Below the pieces are notes generated by a model. The model was not told the origin of the DNA. It worked only from the letters and a program-made list of their open reading frames with translations, and did no database searches. Shown piece after piece: positions 1-8,435 of a stretch of DNA of 64,000 nt. The translations under genes were made by a program, and so were the position numbers. Position 1 is the first letter of the stretch. Each line of letters opens with the position of its first letter. Source of the stretch: Janibacter sp. DB-40 (GTDB lineage Bacteria; Actinomycetota; Actinomycetes; Actinomycetales; Dermatophilaceae); contig NZ_CP120360.1 in the NCBI RefSeq assembly GCF_029510815.1, positions 2,232,001 through 2,296,000 of the forward strand, in the 5' to 3' direction.

Positions 1-341
1 TGCCGGTCCGCCTGTGACGGTGAGCACCGCCGCTCCAACGCGACCTCCGCCCGGGCCGCACTGCGACGACAGGTCACCTCGCGCGCGCTCAACTCACCCC
101 GCCCGGCAGCGCTCGCGGCGTCGTCGTCACGCTGCTGCACGAACTGGACGGTGGCCCTGGCCTGCACCGCTGCGACCGAGGCCTTGACCGCCTCCGCCGC
201 ATCGATGACCTCCAGCAACTCCCCCGCCGTCAGACCCTCCACATCCGCAGCAACACTGTCGGACAGGCGTGCCATGGTCGAGGCAAGCATGCTCGGCAGG
301 CCCTCCCTCGGCCCATCCACCTGCTGCGTCGACTGCTCCAT
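1..341 (-). CDS. DUF222 / HNH endonuclease (13E12-type) protein, N-terminus only
   Basis: The gene is read leftward and runs off the window edge, so only about 113 N-terminal residues are present. The start ATG ends at 341 with AGGAG eight bases upstream. The visible part is helical and Ala/Arg/Glu rich, and near the edge it has the pattern RSAARAEVALERRCSPSQA, which resembles the conserved helix of the DUF222 domain. That domain normally precedes a C-terminal HNH nuclease in actinobacterial 13E12 repeat proteins. The nuclease part is not visible, so its presence is inferred. A perfect SOS box lies 25 bases upstream of the start, which suggests induction by DNA damage. Members of this family are often mobile and multicopy. 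Confidence 0.7.
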   Translation of the reverse strand, partial: MEQSTQQVDGPREGLPSMLASTMARLSDSVAADVEGLTAGELLEVIDAAEAVKASVAAVQARATVQFVQQRDDDAASAAGRGELSAREVTCRRSAARAEVALERRCSPSQADR

Positions 342-365
342 CACGAGCTCCTTCCCTGACTCCAT

Positions 366-381
366 TCGAACACACGTTCGA
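366..381. promoter_or_regulatory. LexA-binding SOS box
   Basis: TCGAAC-ACAC-GTTCGA is a perfect palindrome around a 4-base spacer. It matches the mycobacterial/Gram-positive LexA site (CGAAC-N4-GTTCG core). It sits 25 bases in front of the DUF222/HNH start, where bound LexA would cover the promoter. The OsmC gene points the other way, with its stop side nearest, so it is not the likely target. Confidence 0.8.
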
Positions 382-429
382 TACAACCGTCAAGAGAGCG
401 GGCAGACGACATTCGATGACGCGGACGAG

Positions 430-888
430 TCAGTCGGTCACTCCGACGAGCACCGACTCGATGACGATCTCGCTCCGCAGACTGGCGGCGATGAAACACT
501 CGCGGTGCGCGACCTCGACCAGACGCTCGATCTTGGCGCGCGGAGGGCTGCCGGTGAAGGTGATGCGCGGCCGGAGCACGATGTGCGTCAGCCACATCGG
601 CCGGCTCTCCTCGGGCATGTGGCCAATCGCCTCGTCGCGGTAGTCCACGACGTCGAGACGGGCCCTGGCCGCGACGGCGAGGAAGGACAGCAGCTGGCAG
701 CTGCTGGCAGCAGCCACGAGGAGTTGCTCGGGGTTGGGGCGGTCCGGGTCCCCGAGGAAGGCACCCGCGCTGCTCGCACGCACCGTCTCGCCCGCCACCC
801 CCAGCTCGTGCTCACGGGGGTAGGCGTCGTAGCCCGCGGCGGTCGAACCGGCCCAGCGCAGGGAGGTCGTGAAGGAGTGGTCGCTCAC
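430..888 (-). CDS. OsmC family peroxiredoxin-like protein
   Basis: This is a 152-residue protein of the OsmC/Ohr fold, which reduces organic hydroperoxides through two cysteines. Both are visible: one in SSCQLLSFLAV in the first helix region and one in HRECFIAASL near the C-terminus, the usual Cys pair spacing. The N-terminus has the family pattern of a strand followed by a glycine-rich turn and the substrate loop NPEQLLVAAASSC. The start is a GTG (MSDHSF); the frame stays open further upstream but reads into tRNA-Leu, so the longer version is rejected. The ribosome site is weak. The reducing partner is not in view. Length and motifs fit the family well. Confidence 0.85.
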   Translation of the reverse strand: MSDHSFTTSLRWAGSTAAGYDAYPREHELGVAGETVRASSAGAFLGDPDRPNPEQLLVAAASSCQLLSFLAVAARARLDVVDYRDEAIGHMPEESRPMWLTHIVLRPRITFTGSPPRAKIERLVEVAHRECFIAASLRSEIVIESVLVGVTD

Positions 889-894
889 CCCGCT

Positions 895-900
895 TAGACT
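895..900 (+). promoter_or_regulatory. possible -10 box for tRNA-Leu
   Basis: TAGACT fits the actinobacterial TAnnnT -10 pattern and ends 10 bases before the tRNA. No convincing -35 box is visible, and the site overlaps the region just upstream of the OsmC start on the other strand. Confidence 0.3.
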
Positions 901-910
901 GCCTGATCGA

Positions 911-993
911 GCCGAAGTGGTGGAACAGGCAGACACGCGGCACTTAGGATGCCGTGCCCATTGGGTGTGCGGGTTCAAGTCCCGCCTTCGGCA
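911..993 (+). tRNA. tRNA-Leu (anticodon UAG)
   Basis: The acceptor stem GCCGAAG pairs with CTTCGGC, with discriminator A at 993. The anticodon stem CGGCA/TGCCG holds the 7-base loop CTTAGGA, so the anticodon is UAG (reads CUN leucine codons). There is a long variable arm as expected for class II tRNA, and the T arm CGGG-TTCAAGT-CCCG is intact. CCA is not encoded: CCC follows. Confidence 0.95.
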
Positions 994-1000
994 CCCTTCG

Positions 1001-1064
1001 AGACGGTTGCTGCGCAACCTCCTCAGGGAGCAAAGGTAAGACGGTTGCTGCGCAACCTCCTCAG
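1001..1064. repeat. two identical 26-bp hairpin repeats, likely terminators of rph-rdgB
   Basis: The 26-base sequence starting AGACGGTTGCTGCGC and ending CCTCCTCAG occurs at 1001-1026 and again at 1039-1064 without a mismatch. Each copy holds the hairpin GGTTGC-TGC-GCAACC. The second copy runs into the rdgB stop codon at 1061-1063. The hairpins lie between convergent tRNA-Leu and rdgB, so tandem bidirectional termination is the simplest reading. No other copy was noticed in the window. Confidence 0.65.
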
Positions 1065-1708
1065 AGAACTGAGAGATGCTCCCGCAGCAGCGGGACCATC
1101 CCCCGGAAGGCACGACCCCGGTGGCTGATCGCGTTCTTCTCGGTGTCCGAGTACTGCGCGAGCGAGCGGGTGTCCCCGTCAGGAACAAAGATCGGGTCGT
1201 ACCCGAAGCCGTTCTCCCCCACAGGTACCCGAGCGATGAGACCCGGGACGCTCCCTTCGCTCACGACCGTCGCCCCACCGGGGACGGCGAGCGCGGCCGC
1301 GCACCGGAAGGCTGCCCGCCGGTGCTCGTCCGGCACGTCCGCGAGCTGGTCGAGCAGCAGCTGGAGGTTGCGGCGGTCCTTCTCGGCGCGCGACAGGTCC
1401 TCGCCGCCGTGCAGCCCGGACCACCGGGCGGAGAAGATCCCGGGTGCGCCCCCGAGGACGTCCACCGCGAGTCCCGAGTCGTCAGCGAGCGAAGGGAGGG
1501 ACGTCGCCCGGGCGACGTGCTCGGCCTTCAACCGGGCGTTGCCGGCGAAGGTCACCTCGGTCTCCGGGATCTCGCCGACCTCCGGGAAAGCCGCCATCGA
1601 GACGATCTCGAGGTCCGGCCCCGCAGCGCTCGAGGAAGCGGCCAGGATCTCCCGCAGCTCCTTGACCTTGTGCTCGTTGTGCGTCGCGAGGACGACCCGA
1701 GGGGTCAC
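1061..1708 (-). CDS. rdgB: RdgB/HAM1 non-canonical purine NTP pyrophosphatase
   Basis: A 215-residue nucleotide pool cleaner that hydrolyses dITP, dXTP and ITP to monophosphates, preventing mutagenic incorporation. The family start [14 protein letters not shown] is present, as are the [21 protein letters not shown] core and the FGYDPIF and SHRGRA motifs in the C-terminal half. The start ATG overlaps the end of rph by four bases (ATGA), so the two genes are translationally coupled. This rph-rdgB pairing is also found in mycobacteria (Rv1340-Rv1341). The gene ends in the tandem hairpin repeat. Confidence 0.95.
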   Translation of the reverse strand: MTPRVVLATHNEHKVKELREILAASSSAAGPDLEIVSMAAFPEVGEIPETEVTFAGNARLKAEHVARATSLPSLADDSGLAVDVLGGAPGIFSARWSGLHGGEDLSRAEKDRRNLQLLLDQLADVPDEHRRAAFRCAAALAVPGGATVVSEGSVPGLIARVPVGENGFGYDPIFVPDGDTRSLAQYSDTEKNAISHRGRAFRGMVPLLREHLSVL

Positions 1709-2463
1709 GGCCGGCGCTCCCGCGGGGTCTCGGCGAGCGCGGCCTGCTGCTTCCCGGTGAGGTCGGCGCAGCCCGTGGTCGCCAGGTCGAGCAGCTCACC
1801 GAGGAGCTCCCGGTCGAAGGGGGCACCCTCGGCCGTCCCCTGGACCTCCACGAAGTCACCGGTCCCGGTCATCACGACGTTCATGTCGGTCTCCGCGGTC
1901 GAGTCCTCCGGGTAGTCCAGGTCGCAGACGGCCTGCCCGCCGACGACGCCGACGGACACCGCCGCGATGGAGCCGGTGAGGGGCTTGGCGGACGCTGCGA
2001 TGAGCCCACGGCTCCGAGCGTCCTCGATCGCGTCGGCGAGGGCCACGTAGGCGCCCGTGATCGCCGCGGTGCGGGTACCGCCGTCGGCCTGGAGCACGTC
2101 GCAGTCGAGGATGATCGTGTTCTCCCCCAGCGCCTTCGTGTCGATGACGGCGCGCAGGCTGCGCCCGATCAGGCGGGAGATCTCGTGCGTGCGGCCGCCG
2201 ACCTTCCCCTTGCGGGACTCGCGGCCGCTGCGGGTGTTGGTGCTGCGCGGCAGCATCTCGTACTCGGCCGTGACCCACCCGGTGCCCTGGCCCTTGAGCC
2301 AGCGCGGCACACCGGCCTCGAAGGACGCCGCGACGAGGACGCGGGTCTTGCCGAACTCGACGAGGACGGAGCCCTCCGCGTGGTCGAGCCAGTTGCGGGT
2401 GAGGCGCACCTCGCGCAGCTGCTCGGGGGTGCGTCCGTCATGGCGGGGGGTGGTGTCAGTCAT
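1705..2463 (-). CDS. rph: ribonuclease PH
   Basis: A 252-residue phosphorolytic 3'-5' exoribonuclease that trims tRNA precursors in the cytoplasm. The sequence shows the RNase PH core: R-x-G-R near the start ([10 protein letters not shown]), the segment [34 protein letters not shown], and the catalytic [19 protein letters not shown] block. Length is normal for the family. It overlaps rdgB by four bases. The divergent alpha/beta hydrolase begins 41 bases away, so the two promoters must share this short gap. Confidence 0.96.
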   Translation of the reverse strand: MTDTTPRHDGRTPEQLREVRLTRNWLDHAEGSVLVEFGKTRVLVAASFEAGVPRWLKGQGTGWVTAEYEMLPRSTNTRSGRESRKGKVGGRTHEISRLIGRSLRAVIDTKALGENTIILDCDVLQADGGTRTAAITGAYVALADAIEDARSRGLIAASAKPLTGSIAAVSVGVVGGQAVCDLDYPEDSTAETDMNVVMTGTGDFVEVQGTAEGAPFDRELLGELLDLATTGCADLTGKQQAALAETPRERRP

Positions 2464-2504
2464 GCGCTCAGGCTAACGACCGGCCGGGTCCGTACCCTCA
2501 GGGC

Positions 2505-3365
2505 ATGGACGCACGCACGCGGATCGGCCTGACCGGCGGGGGCAGCACCCTGCTCCACGTGGCCGAGTCCAAGGAGGCCGGCGGGCCGGTCGTGCTCGTG
2601 CTGCCGGCCATGGGGATCCCGGCCGGCTACTACGGGCCCTTCGTCGACGACCTCGCCCGAGCCGGTGTCACCGCCGCCGTCGCCGACTACCCCGGTCAGG
2701 GTGAGGCGAGGCCGGGCGTCGGCCGCGACCACGACCACGGGTACACCGAGGTGGCCCACGACTGGCTGCAGCGGGTCGTGGAGGCAGTGCGAAGGGAGCA
2801 CGACGGCGCCCTCGTGGTCCTCGGCCACTCCCTCGGCGGGCACGTCCTGCTGACCCACCTGGCGGGGGACGAGCCGCTCGCGGACGCGGCCGTCCTCATC
2901 GGCGCGGGCACGCCCTTCTGGCGCACGCACCGGGGGGTCAGGACGCTCCTGCAGACGCAGTTCATGGGGCTGGTGACCCGCGTGCGGGGGTTCTGGCCCG
3001 GCGATCGGCTCGGGTTCGGCGGGCGTCAGCCGCGCACCCTGGTCCGGGAGTGGGCCGCCTTCGCGCGCACCGGACGGCTCGCCCCCGGCGGCCGCCCGGT
3101 CGAGGCGGGGTTGCGTGGTGTGAGCCTGCCGGTGCTGGTCGTCGACCTCGACGGTGACGACCTCGCACCGCCGGCGGCGGTCGACGCGCTCGTGTCCAAG
3201 CTCCCGTCGGCGCAGGTGGAGCGCTTCACCTTCGCGAAGGGGCCGGGCGACCCGGGGAGGCCGGTCAGCCACTTCTCCTTCGCCCGCTCCCCCGAGCTCA
3301 TCGGCGAGCGGATCGCCGAGTGGGTGCTGAAGAATGCCGAGGTCAGCGCGTCAGGTCCTGGGTGA
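2505..3365 (+). CDS. alpha/beta hydrolase
   Basis: A 286-residue serine hydrolase of the alpha/beta fold. The nucleophile elbow is GHSLGG around residue 108, and the oxyanion region follows the strand VVLVLPAMGIP. A catalytic acid may be the Asp in VVDLDGDD and the histidine may be in VSHFSF near the C-terminus; both are guesses by position. There is no signal peptide. The substrate cannot be told: lipase or esterase-like enzymes of this shape are common in actinobacteria. The 3' end overlaps the convergent peptidase gene by 23 bases. It does not look related to the RNase PH operon. Confidence 0.8.
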   Translation: MDARTRIGLTGGGSTLLHVAESKEAGGPVVLVLPAMGIPAGYYGPFVDDLARAGVTAAVADYPGQGEARPGVGRDHDHGYTEVAHDWLQRVVEAVRREHDGALVVLGHSLGGHVLLTHLAGDEPLADAAVLIGAGTPFWRTHRGVRTLLQTQFMGLVTRVRGFWPGDRLGFGGRQPRTLVREWAAFARTGRLAPGGRPVEAGLRGVSLPVLVVDLDGDDLAPPAAVDALVSKLPSAQVERFTFAKGPGDPGRPVSHFSFARSPELIGERIAEWVLKNAEVSASGPG

Positions 3366-4371
3366 TCCGCTGGACGTCACCGGCCACCTCGACCCGGGTG
3401 CTCGCACCGAGGACCAGCGGCATCATCGGCTGCTGGTGACCGAAGTCGACGTCGAGGACCACCGGCACGTCGAGGTCGCCGAGCGCGTCACGCACGGCCT
3501 CGTGCTGCGTCAGGGTCGGCCCGTCCGGGGCGGCCGTCCGGCCGATGAGCACGCCGGTGCACCGGTCGAACCATCCGGCCAGCCGCATCCCGTGCAGCGC
3601 GCGGGCAACCTCGAAGGCATTGCCCTCGGCCGCCTCGAGCAGCACGATCGGCGGGTCGGCCTGCTGCCGGGCCCACCCCGGCACGTCGGCGAAGGGGGTC
3701 CCCGCCAGAGGTGAGAGCACCTCGATGCACCCACCGACCAGCGGCCCGGCGAAGGCGGCGGACGAGCCCTCCAGCAGCGACCACCCCGTCGGCTCGGTGA
3801 GCGTCATCTCGTCGACCTCGGGGTCGGCCGCGTAGTCGTCCCAACCTCCTGCGCGGCGGTGCGTCGCAGCGGTCTGGGTGAGCTCACCCCCTTCGCTCGT
3901 GGCCACGTCCAGCCAGTGCAGCAGGCCGGGCGCGGGTGTGTACGGCGTGTCCATGACATTGAGCCCGTGCAGGGTCGCCCAGCCGGAACGCAGGGTGAGC
4001 GGCAGCATCGTCGTGGTCGTGTCGGAGAAGCCCACGTACCAGCAGGGGTTGCACTCGGCGAGCAGGTCGAAGTCCAGGTACGGCAGCAGGTCGATCCCGG
4101 TCTCACCACCCCACGGCGGCACCACTGCGGCGACGTCCGGGTCGACGAGCAGCGCCATGAGCTCGTCGGCGCGGGCCGCCTTCGATGCGCTCACGTGGTG
4201 GTCGTCGCGGTCCCGCAGGCAGACGCCCTCGACGACCTCGAAGCCGCGCCGTCGCAGGTGGGCGACCGCCACGTCCAGCCGCGGCCAGAGAGGTGGGGCC
4301 ACTCCCGAGCTCGGCGCGGTGACCGCGATCGTGTCACCGGGACGAAGGGGGGCGGGCAGGCGTGCAGGCAT
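3343..4371 (-). CDS. S66 family LD-carboxypeptidase / MccF-like peptidase
   Basis: A 342-residue peptidase of family S66, which includes murein tetrapeptide LD-carboxypeptidases and the microcin C self-immunity protein MccF. Evidence is the N-terminal PLRPGDTIAVTAPSSG, the nucleophile turn WYVGFSDTTTTMLPL (Ser in G-F-S-D), the GGCIEVLSPLAGTP segment and the C-terminal DVDFGHQQPMMPLVLGA containing the His. The longer GTG start at 4443 adds a low-complexity tail, so the ATG giving MPARLPAPLRPGD is preferred. No signal peptide is seen, so it likely acts in the cytoplasm on recycled wall peptides or peptidyl-nucleotides. Overlaps the convergent hydrolase end. Confidence 0.85.
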   Translation of the reverse strand: MPARLPAPLRPGDTIAVTAPSSGVAPPLWPRLDVAVAHLRRRGFEVVEGVCLRDRDDHHVSASKAARADELMALLVDPDVAAVVPPWGGETGIDLLPYLDFDLLAECNPCWYVGFSDTTTTMLPLTLRSGWATLHGLNVMDTPYTPAPGLLHWLDVATSEGGELTQTAATHRRAGGWDDYAADPEVDEMTLTEPTGWSLLEGSSAAFAGPLVGGCIEVLSPLAGTPFADVPGWARQQADPPIVLLEAAEGNAFEVARALHGMRLAGWFDRCTGVLIGRTAAPDGPTLTQHEAVRDALGDLDVPVVLDVDFGHQQPMMPLVLGASTRVEVAGDVQRITQDLTR

Positions 4372-4449
4372 GGCGCCAGTCCACCAGTCCCGGGACCCCG
4401 CGTCGAGCGGGCCGGCCCGCCGCGGGAGGCCGGACCCACGCACGAAGGC

Positions 4450-5217
4450 TCAGATCTCGTAGGTCGCGCCGGGCCGCGCCAGCTCGACCTCACCCGGCCA
4501 GACCTCCGCGGCCTGGGCCCGGCAGACCTGCGGGTCGTTCCAGGCCGGGATGTGGGTGAGCATCAGGCGCCCGACTCCTCCGGCGTCCACGACGGCCTGC
4601 GCGGCGCGGCGGCCGGTGAGGTGGATGCCCCGCGCCTCGTCGCGGCCCTCGACGAAGGCCGAGTCGACGAGCGCCAGGTCGGCCCCGGCGAAGAGGGGCA
4701 CCAGGGGGTCGCAGGTGTCGGTGTCGCCGCTGTAGGCGAGGACCGTCCCGTCCGCCTCGATGCGGAAGCCGTAGGCCTCGACCGGGTGCTCGACGAGGAA
4801 GGGACGCACCACGAAGGGTCCGATGTGGGTGGGGACGCTCGTGGAGAGGCGACGGAAGTCGAGGACCCCGTCCATCCCTCCTTCGTCCATGCCCTCGTAG
4901 GCCGCCACGAGGCGCTCAGCCGTCCCGGCGGGGCCGTACACCGGGAGGGGCTGCGACTGCTGGCCGGTGGGGTCGTAGGTGCGCGTGACGTAGAGACCGG
5001 TGACGTCGATGCAGTGGTCCGGGTGCAGGTGCGAGAGGACGACCGCATCGAGGTCCGCGAGCGCCGTGTGCCGTTGCAGCGCACCGAGCGCGCCGTTGCC
5101 CAGATCGAGGACGAGCCGCCACGTGCGGCCCTCGTGCTCGGCCGTGACCAGGTAGCACGACGCCGGTGAGTCGGGGCCGGCGAAGGAGCCGGAGCAGCCG
5201 ACGACGGTGAGCCTCAT
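4450..5217 (-). CDS. MBL-fold hydrolase, Rv1339-like (class II cyclic-nucleotide phosphodiesterase type)
   Basis: A 255-residue metallo-beta-lactamase fold protein with the metal motif [10 protein letters not shown] and later ligands in YSGDTDTCD and LTHIPAW. It lies between murI and rph, exactly where M. tuberculosis carries Rv1339, an atypical class II cAMP phosphodiesterase. The sequence also fits RNase Z-like proteins, but it lacks the long exosite arm in view. The assignment as a cAMP-degrading enzyme rests on synteny plus fold and is therefore inferred. Its ATG overlaps the murI stop (ATGA), so it is translationally coupled to murI. Cytoplasmic, no signal peptide. Confidence 0.85.
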   Translation of the reverse strand: MRLTVVGCSGSFAGPDSPASCYLVTAEHEGRTWRLVLDLGNGALGALQRHTALADLDAVVLSHLHPDHCIDVTGLYVTRTYDPTGQQSQPLPVYGPAGTAERLVAAYEGMDEGGMDGVLDFRRLSTSVPTHIGPFVVRPFLVEHPVEAYGFRIEADGTVLAYSGDTDTCDPLVPLFAGADLALVDSAFVEGRDEARGIHLTGRRAAQAVVDAGGVGRLMLTHIPAWNDPQVCRAQAAEVWPGEVELARPGATYEI

Positions 5218-6041
5218 GCATCGTCCCCCGTGTTGCCGATGACCGTCGCCACCTCGGGTCCGAGGAAGCGGCGGGCCAGCGACCTGAACTCGTCCGGGTC
5301 CCCCGTCGTGGTGAACCCGTAGCCGGGCCCGGGCAGGGTGTCCGATCGCAGCAGGCCGCGGTCCGCAAGGACACGGTAGACGTCTTTGGCCGTCTCCTCG
5401 GCAGATGAGACGAGCGTGACACCGTCACCCATGACGTAGGACAGGACGCCGGTCAGCAGCGGGTAGTGGGTGCACCCCAGGACCAGGGTGTCCACCTCGA
5501 CCTCGCGGAGGGGGTCGAGGTACTCGTGGGCCACCTCCAGCACCTCGTGGCCGGACGTCGTCCCGGCCTCGACGAGCTCGACGAAGCGCGGGCACGGCTG
5601 GGAGAACAGCTGCGCCCGCGGTGCCGCGGCGAAGGCGTCCAGGTAGGCGCGGGAGCGGTGCGTTCCCTCGGTGGAGATCACCCCGATGCGGTGGTTGCGG
5701 GTCGCGAGCACCGCCCGCCGCACGGCCGGGCGGATCACCTCGACGACCGGCACGGAGTAGCGCTCGCGCGCGTCGTGCAGCACCGCGGCCGACGCGGTGT
5801 TGCAGGCGATGACGAGCACCTTGACGCCGTGGTCGACGAGCCGGTCGAGGCACTCGAGGGCGAACTCGCGGGTCTGCGCGATCGGCCTGGGCCCGTAGGG
5901 CGCTCGGGCGGTGTCACCGAGGTAGGCGACCGACTCGTTCGGCAGCTGGTCGATGATCGCGCGGGCGACCGTCAGACCGCCGAAGCCGGAGTCGAAGATC
6001 CCGATCGGCTGGGCGGACTCGTCCGTGGGGTCCACCGTCAC
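5214..6041 (-). CDS. murI: glutamate racemase
   Basis: A 275-residue enzyme that makes D-glutamate for peptidoglycan. The N-terminus [17 protein letters not shown], the [10 protein letters not shown] strand, the first catalytic cysteine in IACNTASA (about residue 78) and the second in LGCTHYPLL (about residue 188) are all present. The start chosen is the GTG that forms GTGA with the stop of the upstream DUF2017 gene; a second GTG two codons on is possible. Much longer ORF extensions are only reading through the previous gene. Part of a tight operon clpS-DUF2017-murI-MBL-rph-rdgB. Confidence 0.96.
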   Translation of the reverse strand: MTVDPTDESAQPIGIFDSGFGGLTVARAIIDQLPNESVAYLGDTARAPYGPRPIAQTREFALECLDRLVDHGVKVLVIACNTASAAVLHDARERYSVPVVEVIRPAVRRAVLATRNHRIGVISTEGTHRSRAYLDAFAAAPRAQLFSQPCPRFVELVEAGTTSGHEVLEVAHEYLDPLREVEVDTLVLGCTHYPLLTGVLSYVMGDGVTLVSSAEETAKDVYRVLADRGLLRSDTLPGPGYGFTTTGDPDEFRSLARRFLGPEVATVIGNTGDDA

Positions 6042-6709
6042 CCGTCGTCCCCCGGGTCGACGTCGCTGGTGAGCGCCAGGGTGAGCGACTCCTGCAGCCA
6101 GGTGAGGAAGTCGTACACGCTCAGGGCGAAGACCGCGGGGTCGTCCGGCTCGAGGTCCTGCGCGACCTCCTCGAGCCGCTCGGCGTCCTCGTCCGTGCGC
6201 AGCCCGAGCCGCTCGCCCATCACCAGGCGCACGTCGGTCAGCGCGATCATCACCGCAGGGGCCTGCGCCCGGGTGAGCACCCACTCGTCGTCCTCGACCG
6301 CGTCGAGCGTGCGCACCGTCGTCACCAGGTTGGTGTGCTTGCGGCTGCGCAGCCCCTGCTCGGTGAAGCGACGGAACTCGGCCGCCTCCTCCTCGTCCTC
6401 GCGGTTGCCGGTGGGGAAGAGCCGGTCCAGGGCGGGATCACGGTCCTCCTGCGAGCCGAAGGACCTGTCGGGGACCCCGACGCCCCCCGTGCCCTCCGTC
6501 CAGTCCGGCGCGGTGTCGGTCGTCAGTCCTTCCAGTCCTCCCAACCCCGCGACGATCGCGTCGAAGGGGTCGGAGGGGTCCCCCTTCGCCCGCGTCGTGG
6601 GCGCGACGAGGGAGGCGACCTGCTGGCACAGACCGGCCACGACCGCCCGCTCGCGCTCGTCGAGGACGGCGACGAGCCGGTCCCCGTCGGGTCGGAACGC
6701 CGTGGCCAT
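6038..6709 (-). CDS. DUF2017 family protein
   Basis: A 223-residue protein typical of actinobacteria, always found beside clpS. It is mostly helical, opens with [20 protein letters not shown], has an acidic middle linker ([10 protein letters not shown] to [10 protein letters not shown]) and a C-terminal helical part containing [15 protein letters not shown] and [12 protein letters not shown]. Its biochemical role is not established. The constant position next to the ClpS adaptor suggests a link with regulated proteolysis. Starts one base inside the clpS stop (TGATG) and overlaps murI by four bases, so all three are co-translated. Confidence 0.85.
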   Translation of the reverse strand: MATAFRPDGDRLVAVLDERERAVVAGLCQQVASLVAPTTRAKGDPSDPFDAIVAGLGGLEGLTTDTAPDWTEGTGGVGVPDRSFGSQEDRDPALDRLFPTGNREDEEEAAEFRRFTEQGLRSRKHTNLVTTVRTLDAVEDDEWVLTRAQAPAVMIALTDVRLVMGERLGLRTDEDAERLEEVAQDLEPDDPAVFALSVYDFLTWLQESLTLALTSDVDPGDDG

Positions 6710-6999
6710 CAGGCGTCCTTCTGGAAGGTCGCCCACAGGCCGTAGCCCTGCAGCGCCTCGGTGTCGGCTTCCATCTGCTCCTTGGGGCCGTGCGCGACGA
6801 CGGCGCGGCCCTTGAGGTGCACGTCCATCATCAGCTTCTGGGCCTGTTGCTTCGGGTATCCGAAATGCGTCTGGAAGACCCAGGTCACGTAGCTCATGAG
6901 GTTGACCGGATCGTTCCAGACCAGCGTGATCCACGGGACGTCGACGGACTCGACGGCGTCCGGTTCGACGGTCTGCTGCTCGGCTGGGGCGGTGGACAC
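6709..6999 (-). CDS. clpS: ATP-dependent Clp protease adaptor ClpS
   Basis: A 96-residue adaptor that binds the N-domain of ClpC/ClpA and delivers N-end-rule substrates. The ClpS core is clear: WITLVWNDPVNLMSYV, the LMMDVHLKGRAVV helix-strand, and the C-terminal GLWATFQ. The long open frame upstream is a shadow of pncB. Three in-frame GTG codons (7008, 7005, 6999) compete; 6999 is chosen because GGTGG lies at ribosome-site distance. pncB diverges only about 24 bases away, so the promoters of both genes must overlap their 5' ends. Confidence 0.92.
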   Translation of the reverse strand: MSTAPAEQQTVEPDAVESVDVPWITLVWNDPVNLMSYVTWVFQTHFGYPKQQAQKLMMDVHLKGRAVVAHGPKEQMEADTEALQGYGLWATFQKDA

Positions 7000-7023
7000 G
7001 CCCACCACCCTAGAGTGGCTGGC

Positions 7024-8337
7024 GTGACGATCCGACCCAGCACCGCGCTGCTCACCGATCACTACGAGCTGACCATGCTCCAGGCCGCGCTGCACAGCGG
7101 AGCAGCGTCCCGCCAGTGCGTCTTCGAGACCTTCGCCCGCCGTCTGCCCCAGGGCCGGCGCTACGGCGTCGCGGCGGGCACGGGACGCGTCCTCGATGCG
7201 ATCGAGGACTTCCGCTTCGGCGACGCGGAGCTGAGCGACCTGCGCGAGCGGGCGGTGGTGGACGAGCGCACGCTGGACTTCCTGGCCGACTACCGCTTCG
7301 AGGGGGACGTGTGGGGGTACGCCGAGGGTGAGACCTACTTCCCCTACTCCCCCGTGCTCGTCGTCGAGTCGGACTTCGCGCACGGGGTGCTGCTGGAGAC
7401 GGTCATCCTCTCGATCCTCAACCACGACACCGCCGTGGCCTCCGCCGCCTCCCGGATGACCGGCGCGTCCGGCAGCCGTCCGGTCATCGAGATGGGCAGC
7501 CGCCGCACCCACGACGAGGCCGCGGTCGCGGCGGCGCGGGCCGCGTACATCGCCGGATTCGCCTCCACCTCCAACCTCGAGGCCGGACGCCGGTACGGGG
7601 TGCCGACCGGCGGGACCGCCGCCCACGCCTTCACCCTGCTGCACGAGAGCGAGCGGGAGGCCTTCGAGGCGCAGATCGCCTCCCTCGGCACCGGCACGAC
7701 CCTCCTGGTGGACACCTACGACGTGACCGAAGGGGTGAGCACGGCCATCGAGGTCGCCGGCACCTCCCTGGGTGGGGTGCGTCTGGACTCGGGTGACCTC
7801 GTGGTCCAGGCGAGCGAGGTCCGTGAGCAGCTCGACGCGCTCGGCGCGACCGAGACGCGGATCGTCGTCACCTCCGACCTCGACGAGTACGCCATCGCCG
7901 CGCTGGCGGCGGCGCCCGTCGACACCTACGGCGTCGGGACCCGGGTGGTCACCGGCTCGGGTCACCCGACCGCGTCGATGGTCTACAAGCTGGTGGCCCG
8001 GGAGGACGACGACGGCCGGATGGTCGGCGTCGCGAAGCAGAGCAAGGACAAGATCTCGATCGGTGGCCGCAAGTACGCCCTGCGCCGCCGCAATGCGATC
8101 GGCGTGGTCGAGGCGGAGGTCCTGGGCATCGGCGAGCAACCCGTCAGCGACGGGGACGACCGCGACCTGCTCGTCCCGCTCGTCGCGGGCGGCGAGATCG
8201 TCGGTCGAGAGCACTGCACCCTCCGGGCAGCCCGCGCCCGGCACGAGGCGTCGATGGCCGAGCTGCCCCGGTCCGCGCACCAGCTGAGCGAGGGCAGGCC
8301 GGCGGTCGACACCGTCTTCCTCACCGAGACGCCGTAG
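7024..8337 (+). CDS. pncB: nicotinate phosphoribosyltransferase
   Basis: A 437-residue enzyme that joins nicotinate to PRPP, the entry step of the Preiss-Handler NAD salvage route. Family marks include the start TALLTDHYELTMLQAAL, FETFARRLP, the GSRRTHDEAAV segment, GFASTSNLEA, GVRLDSGDL and the C-terminal KLVAREDDDGR region. The GTG start giving VTIRPSTALL is preferred; another GTG three codons upstream is possible. Divergent from clpS as in M. tuberculosis (clpS-pncB1). Its salvage partner nicotinamidase is found 10 kb downstream, beyond the nitrate block. Confidence 0.95.
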   Translation: MTIRPSTALLTDHYELTMLQAALHSGAASRQCVFETFARRLPQGRRYGVAAGTGRVLDAIEDFRFGDAELSDLRERAVVDERTLDFLADYRFEGDVWGYAEGETYFPYSPVLVVESDFAHGVLLETVILSILNHDTAVASAASRMTGASGSRPVIEMGSRRTHDEAAVAAARAAYIAGFASTSNLEAGRRYGVPTGGTAAHAFTLLHESEREAFEAQIASLGTGTTLLVDTYDVTEGVSTAIEVAGTSLGGVRLDSGDLVVQASEVREQLDALGATETRIVVTSDLDEYAIAALAAAPVDTYGVGTRVVTGSGHPTASMVYKLVAREDDDGRMVGVAKQSKDKISIGGRKYALRRRNAIGVVEAEVLGIGEQPVSDGDDRDLLVPLVAGGEIVGREHCTLRAARARHEASMAELPRSAHQLSEGRPAVDTVFLTETP

Positions 8338-8375
8338 CGACCTCTCAGGAGCGACCCGGGCGCTGTGCGTCCGGG

Positions 8376-8413
8376 GTAACCCACCCTTCACAGGCCCGGA
8401 CCCGGGACGAAAC
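8376..8413 (+). promoter_or_regulatory. candidate GlnR box upstream of the nitrate operon
   Basis: Four pentamers lie 11 bases apart: GTAAC at 8376, TTCAC at 8387, GGACC at 8398 and GAAAC at 8409. This is the spacing of the actinobacterial GlnR box (GTnAC-N6-GAAAC twice). The first and last pentamers match; the middle two are degenerate. The box ends 22 bases before the transporter start codon. If transcription starts at or near that ATG, the box centre is near -42, a normal activator position. Confidence 0.5.
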
Positions 8414-8435
8414 ATCGTCTTGCGAGTCTCCCCGC

